Below are positions 1 through 6,920 of a stretch of DNA of 64,000 nucleotides, piece after piece (position 1 is the stretch's first letter; every line of letters starts with the position of its first letter). Source of the DNA: Acidobacteriota bacterium (GTDB lineage: Bacteria > Acidobacteriota > Terriglobia > Acidiferrales > UBA7541); assembly GCA_013289955.1 (NCBI GenBank), contig JABCYZ010000031.1:1-64000 (forward strand), written 5' to 3'. Position numbers and translations under genes: made by a program. The notes under the pieces were generated by a model. It did not search any database. It had not been told where the DNA came from and saw only the letters and a program-made list of their open reading frames with translations.

Positions 1-153
1 ACGTGCGTATCTGGATTCGGCTCTCGTGGCTCGGCTCTTTCAGGAGAACCCAATTCCAAACCAAGATAACCCAATAATTGACGGCAAAACCCGAACGGCT
101 GGACGCACAACTGGATGACCGTCGTGCACTTCAAAAATCTGAACGCGTATGAG

Positions 154-627
154 TTAAAGCTCGCCGCCGGAAGCGACCTTGCGTAAGTGCATTACTACGA
201 CCTGCCGCATGGCTTTATTCAGATGACGCGATACTCGAAGCGCAGGGGCCGTCAGCCAGTTCCCGACACGCACTCCCAGCCGACGGACGCCCTTCACACG
301 TCGAATGCCTGCCGCGAGATCCGGGCTAAGAAGTCCGCAGTCCGACGCTTCATAAGCAAGCCGGCGTATCGCCGCCAATCTCAGGTTTATCGTCGACGGG
401 GCGTACGGGTGCTGTTCGAGTGCGATTCGGTAGCGTGTGACCACGCTCCTGTTGAAGGCTAGTCTGGGCTCCGAACAGTACCAGTCGATAAATTCACGAA
501 TGGCATGGTCGTACGAGCGCTTTGAACTCGCCGACGTGAGGCTGTTCAAAACCGCAGATTTCGATTGTTCTAGATCGGGCAATTTAAGGAACGTTTTCGG
601 AACTCGTTTGCGTTTGCTCTTCGCCAT
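154..627 (-). pseudogene. Tyrosine-recombinase N-terminal remnant
   Basis: The 157-residue product carries an N-terminal SAM-like (core-binding) domain of a phage-type tyrosine integrase, roughly residues 22-112, including the 'SKRSYDHAIREFIDWYC' type helix and the 'PSTINLRLAAIRRLAYEA' helix. The integrase core begins to read normally as far as 'GNWLTA', then the frame continues into unrelated residues and stops. The whole catalytic domain (R...H-x-x-R...Y) is therefore missing, and no continuation is visible in the remaining 153 bases to the window edge. This is a broken gene left from an integron-like or phage-type integrase. It marks the left end of the window as an accessory region. I cannot tell whether the lesion is a frameshift or a deletion. 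Confidence 0.65.
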
Positions 628-835
628 TGGAAGCGGCCTCCGTTGCCGCGGCGAAGAGCGTGATCCTGTCCCGATCTCCTAACCAGTAGCGTTTGTCGGT
701 ACTAACCCGACGGGCGAGCTGATGACTTCCGGTTTGTCGTAATCCACTAATTTAGGCCATAGCGCTCAATCGCGTCCCACAAGCCAATGTACCGGACTCT
801 AATGCTGCGGAATCTATTTGGAAAGGGAGGGCATC

Positions 836-1441
836 ATGACCCAATCCAGTGCTACACAACGAGCCAGCGAGCTGAACAATCTCGACCACATGTTACAACG
901 TAACAAAGAATTTGCTGCTCGGCAGTCTGCTGAGGGCACACTCATGCCTTCGCTTCCGAGGGCGCTGCCAAATGTAAAGGCGATCGTCATCGGTTGCGCT
1001 GATATGCGTGTAGATCCTGCCGACATATTTGGAATCAAGCCAGGCGAGGCCGTCGTGATGCGCAATATCGGCGGTCGAATCACGCCCGGGTTGTTGGAAG
1101 AGTTGGGACTACTCGGGCGAATCGGTGAAGTTGCCGGAGAGATTCCTGGAGGCGGCGGTGAGTTTCACATCATCGTACTTCAGCACACCGATTGCGGCAT
1201 CACGCGCCTTGTCGGCGACCCCGCCAAGCTGGCGCACTATTTTCAAATACAGGAAGGCGAACTCAAGACAAAAGCGGTCACCGATCCTCGGACGGCAGTC
1301 GCCTTCGACGTTGCTGCGCTCCGGGCGATTCCCGCATTGCCAGGCTCTTGGCTTATATCAGGCCTCGTCTACGACGTGGCGACCGGACTTGTCGAGATCG
1401 TGGTACCGCCAGCGCCGATTCGTACTGCGCAAAACTCCTGA
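836..1441 (+). CDS. Beta-class carbonic anhydrase
   Basis: Interconverts CO2 and bicarbonate. The zinc-ligand signatures of beta-carbonic anhydrases are present: Cys-x-Asp-x-Arg in 'GCADMRVDP' and His-x-x-Cys in 'LQHTDCGITR', about 100 residues apart. The length of 201 residues is normal for the family. I chose the ATG at 836 because a GGGAGG ribosome-binding site (825-830) lies five bases upstream; an in-frame TTG at 818 would put that site inside the gene. No signal peptide is seen, so a cytoplasmic enzyme is likely. It sits alone between the integrase remnant and a convergent methyltransferase, so it may be part of an acquired segment. Family assignment is firm; physiological role (CO2 or pH handling) is inferred. 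Confidence 0.88.
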   Translation: MTQSSATQRASELNNLDHMLQRNKEFAARQSAEGTLMPSLPRALPNVKAIVIGCADMRVDPADIFGIKPGEAVVMRNIGGRITPGLLEELGLLGRIGEVAGEIPGGGGEFHIIVLQHTDCGITRLVGDPAKLAHYFQIQEGELKTKAVTDPRTAVAFDVAALRAIPALPGSWLISGLVYDVATGLVEIVVPPAPIRTAQNS

Positions 1442-1565
1442 TTCACGCCCTTATATCGTGGCCGGCAACCTTCCCTTACCGGATTACGGAAGGGTTGCTC
1501 GTCACCTCCCAAAGACGACTACGAGGCCGCCGAAGACTCAAACGCAGTCCGAGCTAATGGCTAGA

Positions 1566-2216
1566 TCAAGAAACTTTTACGCAGAGTTCGGTACCACTTT
1601 TAAGTGGGAGATTCACGGAAATGAAGCCGTTTGCCGAATCGCCAATGAATTCGAGAAAATCCGGTTCTGCGTTGTCGTTCACGACGTAGCCCCCAATACG
1701 AATTTGAGGAGCGATGACCTGGATAAGTTCGCGCGCGAGCGAAGGTTCCTGGGAAACTGGCCAGCCGTCAATCAGAACAAAATCGACGGGACCGCCAAGA
1801 TCGCTAAGAGTTACGCGCGCGTCTCCCTCTCTAATATCAACGTAGCCCGAGAGTCCAGCGTCCGCCAGATTGCTTTTGGCAGTCGCGATTTTCGCCGGCA
1901 CGAGTTCTGAGCCAATTACGGTGCCACCGCCATTGTCATGTATGGCTGCCGCAAAATAGAGAGCTGACATGCCGACCGAGGTCGCGAAATCAACGACTCG
2001 TTTCGCGCCGATACCGCGGCAAAGCAAATAGATCAGCTCGCCTTGCTCAGGAACAATCGAAAAACCGTATTCCACGTAGTCATAAGGATCAAGACTTGCG
2101 GCCGGATCGTTGTGTGGACCACCGCTCGGAGGGCGACGCGGCGCCTCCGCAAGCCGGTTGATGACAGCATGAACGCGCGCATTTTTAATCGGGCTCTGAA
2201 AGCTCCTGTTTGGCAT
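1566..2216 (-). CDS. Class I SAM-dependent O-methyltransferase-like protein
   Basis: A 216-residue protein with a Rossmann methyltransferase core. Motif I reads 'VVDFATSVGMSALYFA', with 'GSELVPAKIATAKSNLADAGL' as the acidic-loop region and 'GPVDFVLIDGW' as the motif common in catechol-type O-methyltransferases. Motif I lacks the usual E-x-G-x-G-x-G glycine spacing, having F-A-T-S-V-G instead, which is seen in O-methyltransferase-3-like proteins. The start is the ATG at 2216, preceded by an AGGAAAGAGG purine stretch; the TTG at 2240 is upstream of that site. The neighbour is convergent. Substrate unknown. Confidence 0.75.
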   Translation of the reverse strand: MPNRSFQSPIKNARVHAVINRLAEAPRRPPSGGPHNDPAASLDPYDYVEYGFSIVPEQGELIYLLCRGIGAKRVVDFATSVGMSALYFAAAIHDNGGGTVIGSELVPAKIATAKSNLADAGLSGYVDIREGDARVTLSDLGGPVDFVLIDGWPVSQEPSLARELIQVIAPQIRIGGYVVNDNAEPDFLEFIGDSANGFISVNLPLKSGTELCVKVS

Positions 2217-2287
2217 GAGAAAACCTCTTTCCTGGTTCAATTTGAGCTGGCTTCCGGCGGAATTTCCGGCCGCCGTGGGAATTGTCG

Positions 2288-2944
2288 CTATTTGCTTCGG
2301 ATTTCGTCGATCGCGCGACGGAGGATTGCGAGAACTCTCTTTCTCTCTTCCGGCGGGGCATCGAACTTCTCGCAGAGCGCGGCCTTGAGGTCATTTCGCA
2401 CCTCGCGAAATTCCCGTCTCGCCTCTCGCCATTCTGATTTGATCCCGTGCCGGGAATCGGTCCCTGAGTTTTCTCTCTCTTCATCTTCGTGTTCTGCAAA
2501 TTCCTTCTGGAATTCGGCGAGTTTCCGGCCAAAGCGCGCCAGTTGATCGAGTGTGTCCTCCACGCTGGCCCGGTTTTCATTCAGATACGCGGTACCAGTT
2601 TCCGAGATTCGGTAGAGTTTCTTGGTGCCCTCTGACTCTGAAGCTGCGTAACCCATCTCTTCGAGATAGGTGAGCGCCGGGTACACCATACCGGGGCTTG
2701 GCGTATAAGCCCCACTGGAATGCTCTTCTACCTGCTTAATGATCTCGTATCCGTGACGCGGCTTTTCGCTGAGCAGCGCCAGGATGATGAGTTGAAGATC
2801 TCCCGAGGCGAGCATTTTCGCGACCCTCATCCCCGGTCCACCCAAAAAGCCCCCGGCAAAGTGCCCGTAGCGTCTTCCCCTGCGCCCGAAGTGACCGCGA
2901 TGACCGCGGCCTTCAAAAGAAGCAAAATCGTGATGTCGATGCAT
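2288..2944 (-). CDS. PadR-family transcriptional regulator
   Basis: A 218-residue regulator. The N-terminal 45 residues are rich in His, Gly, Arg and Phe. A PadR winged helix follows (about 48-125), with the hallmark 'LIILALLSEKPRHGYEIIK' helix and 'PSPGMVYPALTYLEEMGY' recognition region. The C-terminus is a long charged helix (130-218), probably a dimerisation coiled coil. I chose the ATG at 2944 because it is the first Met after the operator; an upstream in-frame start at 3007 would read through the palindrome at 2981-2994. The operator lies about 40 bases upstream, which suggests autoregulation. The His/Gly/Arg-rich head is typical of acidobacterial PadR proteins; its role is unknown. No obvious target gene is divergent from it. 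Confidence 0.88.
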   Translation of the reverse strand: MHRHHDFASFEGRGHRGHFGRRGRRYGHFAGGFLGGPGMRVAKMLASGDLQLIILALLSEKPRHGYEIIKQVEEHSSGAYTPSPGMVYPALTYLEEMGYAASESEGTKKLYRISETGTAYLNENRASVEDTLDQLARFGRKLAEFQKEFAEHEDEERENSGTDSRHGIKSEWREARREFREVRNDLKAALCEKFDAPPEERKRVLAILRRAIDEIRSK

Positions 2945-2967
2945 GTGATTCTCCTTGAACTTCACAA

Positions 2968-2994
2968 TATATCGTAAATGTATATCGTACGATA
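2968..2994. promoter_or_regulatory. Probable PadR operator (palindrome plus tandem half-site)
   Basis: A perfect 12-base palindrome, TATCGTACGATA, occupies 2983-2994. The 9-base word TATATCGTA occurs twice in direct orientation, at 2968-2976 and 2981-2989, 13 bases apart, the second copy forming the left half of the palindrome. The site is 24-50 bases upstream of the padR start on the minus strand. PadR regulators generally bind such AT-rich inverted repeats in their own promoter, so autoregulation is inferred. Confidence 0.6.
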
Positions 2995-3290
2995 CGTTGT
3001 GAGTCAAGTCTTTTGCGCTAGGTCATCGGGGATCCACGTTTCAGCGAATTCGGGCTGTAGTTTGCTATGGGTCGTGTAGAACTATCCGGCCCACAAGCTA
3101 CTGATTCCATGTGATATGCGAAAGTCGGCTGCGGGGTGGTTTCGGGCCGGCGCCGGGAAGGTCAACGCAAGAGCCCGATGGCTTCTCGTGGTCTCCGTAA
3201 CTGTGGACCTCACGTGTAGGTGTTTTGTTGCCAGGAGAGCCCCGGGCAGTCCCGCAACTGACCGGCCTTCCCCAAGGGGCGAATTCCCGA

Positions 3291-4232
3291 TTAATAAAGC
3301 TGAAACTCGATGTCCACCGGCACACGCACCGGCACGGATTGCCCGTGGAATTTCGCCGGCTTGAACTTCCATTTTTGGACCGCGTCGATTGCTTTTTGCG
3401 TCAGCGCGAACGGCGCGCCTTTCAAAACCATGACCGAATTGACGGCGCCATCCTTTGTGACAATCAGCGACAGTTCAACAGTGCCGCGGTATTTCGCCGC
3501 GCGTGCCAGGTCCGTGTAGTCCGGGCTGGGACAAAAAACGCAAACGGGCAGCGATGCCCCATCCACGCCCGGCTGAAGAATGCCGGGCTCGACGGGTATG
3601 GTTTCCGGAGAGCGGGCGAAGGATAGAGCCGGCTGTTTCAGAAGCTGCTCGAGAGCCTCGGGCAAGGGGAATTGCGCGTCGCCGGACCAGTCCAATCCAA
3701 GTCCGTCGATGCGCAGACTGACTCGCAACTGCCGATTGGCATCCGTCTCGATCGTTCCCCGCACGACTCCAGCTCCACCCATTGAACGCGCGAGAGTTAG
3801 ACACACCGCCTCGCTCTGAAGATCTTCGAGCCCCATCCAGTTCTGCTTCAAATATTCGCTGAAAGACTTGCGGTCCTCGACCTGAAAGCCGGACGCGTAA
3901 CCCGAGAGCGATTGCGCCAAGTCATCGGCGAGGAGAGTACCGAGTCTGGAAAATTGCTTGTCGCTCGCGTTGGAAAAGTCGATCACCAGAATCTTTGGAT
4001 ACGCGGGATCGATCTTGGACTGGCGGATTTGTTCGGCCACGCGCGAGGCGAGCGAATCCATCTGTTCTTGAGCGGCGCGCGGAAGTGCCGGCGCTTCATC
4101 GGGGGCCGCCGGGGCACCGAACAGCGAACACACGAACACCGCCGCCATCAGAGCGCGAAGCGGTCCCAAAACGCGGGCGCTCGTGCCAGGACACACAAGA
4201 GAAAAGGTCTTCTTCAGCAAAGAGGCCCACAT
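3291..4232 (-). CDS. FlgO/CsgG-like domain fused to TonB C-terminal domain
   Basis: A 313-residue exported protein. Residues 25-45 form a hydrophobic signal segment ending near 'LFGAPAAP'. Residues 65-165 resemble FlgO/CsgG-type domains ('ILVIDFSNASDKQFSRLG', 'GGAGVVRGTIE'). Residues 235-313 form a TonB_C domain with 'YRGTVELSLIVTKDGAVNS' and 'AIDAVQKWKFKPAKFHG'. Unlike a classical TonB there is no long proline-rich periplasmic spacer, and the anchor could be a cleaved signal peptide, so energy transduction to receptors is doubtful. Acidobacteria encode many such TonB_C proteins. The start at 4232 has only a weak ribosome-binding site; Met29 (4148) is an alternative. It lies 99 bases downstream of the STAS gene and may share its transcript. 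Confidence 0.7.
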   Translation of the reverse strand: MWASLLKKTFSLVCPGTSARVLGPLRALMAAVFVCSLFGAPAAPDEAPALPRAAQEQMDSLASRVAEQIRQSKIDPAYPKILVIDFSNASDKQFSRLGTLLADDLAQSLSGYASGFQVEDRKSFSEYLKQNWMGLEDLQSEAVCLTLARSMGGAGVVRGTIETDANRQLRVSLRIDGLGLDWSGDAQFPLPEALEQLLKQPALSFARSPETIPVEPGILQPGVDGASLPVCVFCPSPDYTDLARAAKYRGTVELSLIVTKDGAVNSVMVLKGAPFALTQKAIDAVQKWKFKPAKFHGQSVPVRVPVDIEFQLY

Positions 4233-4331
4233 GTTCCGACTTGAAATCGACGTCTATCAGATAGGTCTGAGGTACACCCATGCTAAAGGACGCGCTGCGC
4301 GCCCTAAACGTTGCTTCCGCATGGCAGCTAG

Positions 4332-4688
4332 CTAGGCGAAGTTGGCAAGTGCGGCGGATTTGGAATCGAACGTAGGAATGGCCTCGACAAGCCGCGTGAC
4401 GGTAAGCGCATCGCGCACCCGGCCGGGGCCGCAGACCAAGCGCAGCGCGCCGCCCTCGCGAGTCAGTTTGATGGAAATGCGCACCAGTGCCGAGATGCCG
4501 GAGCTATCGATCTGCGGAACACCATTGAGATCGACGACGACCTTGTGGGCGCCGGCCTTTGTAACAGCCTCGAGGGCATCGTGCAATTGCTCGCTGGGCT
4601 CTCCAATAGTCAGGCGACCGCGCACTTCGAGAACCGGGATAGTCCCGGATGCTCGAACCGTGATTTCCATGGGCGGATGCTCGGTCAT
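4332..4688 (-). CDS. STAS-domain anti-sigma factor antagonist-like protein
   Basis: A single-domain 118-residue STAS protein. It keeps the phosphorylatable serine region, 'VPQIDSSGISALVRI', and the preceding beta strand 'HKVVVDLNG', as in SpoIIAA/RsbV. Such proteins bind anti-sigma kinases of the RsbW/SpoIIAB type in the cytoplasm and release sigma factors when dephosphorylated. No kinase partner or sigma factor is encoded nearby, so the partner must be elsewhere. A good promoter (4776-4803) lies upstream on the same strand. Confidence 0.82.
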   Translation of the reverse strand: MTEHPPMEITVRASGTIPVLEVRGRLTIGEPSEQLHDALEAVTKAGAHKVVVDLNGVPQIDSSGISALVRISIKLTREGGALRLVCGPGRVRDALTVTRLVEAIPTFDSKSAALANFA

Positions 4689-5058
4689 GGTACTTGGCTC
4701 GAAGACCCCATTTCTGCGGCTGCACGGTCACCCGTGTCCCAACCTGCGGGAACAGCGGGTTTGTGACCGCGATGCATTATACGATGGCAGCCCCGAGAGG
4801 CAAGAATGGCCTGGAAAAGAATTACGGGGGCCGGCGGGCGCGGGGGGCTGGCGCCGGGGCGTAAATCGCGCGGCGCTTCGATCTTGCGTCGCAGCGAATC
4901 TGAAAAATGAATTTGACCGATGCAAATTTCTAAACACAGCCTCGGGCCGTGGCGCGTATAATCCGATGCGAAAAAGTGGTGGGTCACCGTCAGTTTCTTT
5001 TTCAGCGCAGCCCCGGCCAAACCCGGAGCAACCCAAACGCAGCGGAGCGGACATATCT
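4689..5058. other. Divergent intergenic region between STAS gene and amt
   Basis: This 370-base gap holds the minus-strand promoter at 4776-4803 and, toward amt, a plus-strand TATAAT at 4957-4962 without a convincing -35 box. I looked for a sigma-54 (-24/-12) promoter, expected for nitrogen genes, and did not find a correctly spaced one. An open frame runs in from the left on the plus strand, but it has no family resemblance before 5059. Confidence 0.45.
4776..4803 (-). promoter_or_regulatory. Sigma-70-type promoter for the STAS gene
   Basis: Reading the minus strand, a -35 box TTGCCT (4803-4798) and a perfect -10 box TATAAT (4781-4776) are separated by 16 bases. Transcription would start near 4769, about 80 bases before the STAS start codon. 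Confidence 0.5.
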
Positions 5059-6516
5059 ATGAAGCACCTGGGATGGAAGAAGTGTTGTTTCCTCATGACC
5101 ATGGTGCTGGCCGCTGTGCCCCTCCTCGCCCGACAAATTCCCTCCTCCGCCGCAACCAGTTCCCCTGGAGCAGCCCTCACAACATCTGCGGCCGCTCCTG
5201 GGTCCTCGACGACTGTAAACGACAAACTGGCCCAACTCGACCAGCGCGTCACCGCGGCACAATCGGCCGGCGATAACGCATGGATGCTGGTGAGCGCGGC
5301 CCTGGTGCTGATGATGACGGGACCTGGCCTGGCGCTTTTCTACGGCGGACTGGTGCGGCGAAAAAACACACTGGCCATCATGATGCAAAGCTTTCTGCTC
5401 ATGGCTTTGATCAGCGTGCTCTGGGCGCTGGTGGGCTACAGCCTGTGCTTCGGCGGCAATGGCCCGGTCATTGGCGGATTCGAGCACGCCTTTTTGCGAG
5501 GCGTGGGCGCTGAACCAAATCCTGATTATGCGGGAACGATTCCGCAAGCGACGTTCATGATTTACCAGCTGATGTTTGCGATCATCACGCCGGCGCTGAT
5601 CACCGGCGCAACGGCTGAGCGCATGAAGTTCAGCGGCACGGTCCTCTTCCTGACTCTCTGGTTTTTGGTGGTCTACGCGCCGCTCGCCCACATGGTTTGG
5701 GGCAAAGGTGGCTTGTTGAACGCCTCTCTCGGCGGAAAATTTCCGACGCTGGATTTCGCGGGTGGGACGGTTGTGCACATCAGCTCCGGAGTCTCAGCAC
5801 TGGTGTGCGCGCTCTACCTCGGCAAGCGCACCGGCTATCCGAAGCAACCGATGCCGCCGCATTCTCTGGTATTGAGTTTCATCGGCGCGTGCCTTTTGTG
5901 GGTCGGTTGGTTCGGCTTTAACGCCGGCAGCGCGCTGGCCGCAAACTCGCTGGCCACCAGCGCCTTTGTAGCCACGCACTTCGCCACGGCTGCGGCAGCG
6001 ATAAGCTGGAGCCTCGCAGAGTGGTTCAAGAACGGCCGGCCGAGCGCGCTCGGCGCCATCTCCGGAGCTGTTGCCGGGCTTGTGGCCATCACCCCGGCGG
6101 CCGGATTCGTGGGACCGATGCCGGCTCTGGCGATTGGCTTTATCGCTGGCCTGGTCTGCTACTGGATGGTTACGAAGGTAAAATCAATCTTCGGCTATGA
6201 TGATGCGCTCGACGCTTTTGGTGTTCACGGCGCGGGAGGCACTATCGGTGCGCTTTTGACCGGCGTCTTCGCGCAACAGGTCATCAATCCGATTTTCGGC
6301 GCGGGCAAGCCGGTCGGCGGCATGGATGGACACTGGGGACAGCTCGGCAACCAGCTGGTAGGGGTACTATTCGCCTGGAGCTTTGCCCTGGTCGGCACCA
6401 TTGTTCTGCTGAAAGTAACGGATATGATTACCGGCGTGCGCGTCAGCGAAACGGAAGAGATCGAAGGACTGGACATCACGCAACACGGGGAAGAGGCTTA
6501 CAACCTCGAGTCCTAA
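5059..6516 (+). CDS. amt: Ammonium transporter, Amt family
   Basis: A 485-residue inner-membrane ammonium channel with a cleavable N-terminal signal, a low-complexity Ser/Ala/Thr stretch, and about 11 transmembrane helices from residue 75 onward. Key residues are visible: the ammonium-site Asp in 'DFAGGTVVHISSG', whose His is the first of the twin pore histidines, and the second in 'DDALDAFGVHGAGG'. The open frame extends further upstream, but the ATG at 5059 follows a GGAG-type site and begins the signal peptide. glnB follows 60 bases downstream and glnD next, the classical arrangement in which the PII trimer plugs the Amt pore under nitrogen excess. The roughly 60-residue segment before the first channel helix is longer than in E. 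coli AmtB. Confidence 0.95.
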   Translation: MKHLGWKKCCFLMTMVLAAVPLLARQIPSSAATSSPGAALTTSAAAPGSSTTVNDKLAQLDQRVTAAQSAGDNAWMLVSAALVLMMTGPGLALFYGGLVRRKNTLAIMMQSFLLMALISVLWALVGYSLCFGGNGPVIGGFEHAFLRGVGAEPNPDYAGTIPQATFMIYQLMFAIITPALITGATAERMKFSGTVLFLTLWFLVVYAPLAHMVWGKGGLLNASLGGKFPTLDFAGGTVVHISSGVSALVCALYLGKRTGYPKQPMPPHSLVLSFIGACLLWVGWFGFNAGSALAANSLATSAFVATHFATAAAAISWSLAEWFKNGRPSALGAISGAVAGLVAITPAAGFVGPMPALAIGFIAGLVCYWMVTKVKSIFGYDDALDAFGVHGAGGTIGALLTGVFAQQVINPIFGAGKPVGGMDGHWGQLGNQLVGVLFAWSFALVGTIVLLKVTDMITGVRVSETEEIEGLDITQHGEEAYNLES

Positions 6517-6576
6517 GAGAGTCTTGAGAATATTCGGGTAAGGCAGCTTCAGGCATCGGGCGGAGCAGAAACATTC

Positions 6577-6915
6577 ATGATGAAAATTGAGGCAATCATT
6601 CAGCCCTCGCGGTTCGAATCCGTGAAAGATGCCCTGCGCGAAATTGGCATCGAGGGCATGACGGTCACCGAAGTCCGCGGCCATGGCCGCCAGAAGGGCC
6701 ACACCGAAGTCTACCGCGGCCGCGAATACACCGTGGACCTGCTCCCGAAACTCAAGCTCGAGATGGTTCTGCCCGATCCGCTCGTCCAGCGCGCGGTGGA
6801 CACAATTCTAAAGACAGCCAAGACAGGAAAGATTGGCGACGGTAAAATATTCCTATCACGGGTTGACGAAGCCATCCGGATCCGGAACGAGGAGCGCGGC
6901 GAAAACGCGCTCTAA
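6577..6915 (+). CDS. glnB: Nitrogen regulatory protein P-II
   Basis: A 112-residue PII signal protein. The T-loop is intact: 'GHTEVYRGREYTVD', with Tyr51, the uridylylation site, at the canonical position when counting from the first of two Met codons. The B-loop 'TAKTGKIGDGKIF' that binds ATP/ADP and 2-oxoglutarate is also intact. It acts in the cytoplasm on Amt, glutamine synthetase adenylyltransferase and regulators. Position directly after amt suggests the GlnK role; the sequence alone does not separate GlnB from GlnK. glnD begins five bases after the stop codon, so the two are almost surely cotranscribed. Confidence 0.95.
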   Translation: MMKIEAIIQPSRFESVKDALREIGIEGMTVTEVRGHGRQKGHTEVYRGREYTVDLLPKLKLEMVLPDPLVQRAVDTILKTAKTGKIGDGKIFLSRVDEAIRIRNEERGENAL

Positions 6916-6920
6916 ATACA

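Noticed and set aside
1125..1910. 261-residue plus-strand open frame
   Set aside because: Overlaps the carbonic anhydrase in another frame and the methyltransferase antisense; no motif.
3008..3290. Cobalamin-riboswitch-like words (GCCAGGAGA, GGGAAGG, CCCGCAACTG) in the gap between padR and the TonB-C gene
   Set aside because: On the plus strand the words are in the wrong order and spacing, and no plus-strand gene follows; on the minus strand the B12 box is absent. A covariance-model search would settle it.
4957..4962. TATAAT upstream of amt as a promoter
   Set aside because: Exact -10 match but no acceptable -35 or extended -10 element; left as a comment in the intergenic entry.
4342..5058. 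In-frame upstream extension of the ammonium transporter
   Set aside because: It overlaps the STAS gene antisense, shows no family similarity, and the signal peptide and ribosome-binding site place the start at 5059.
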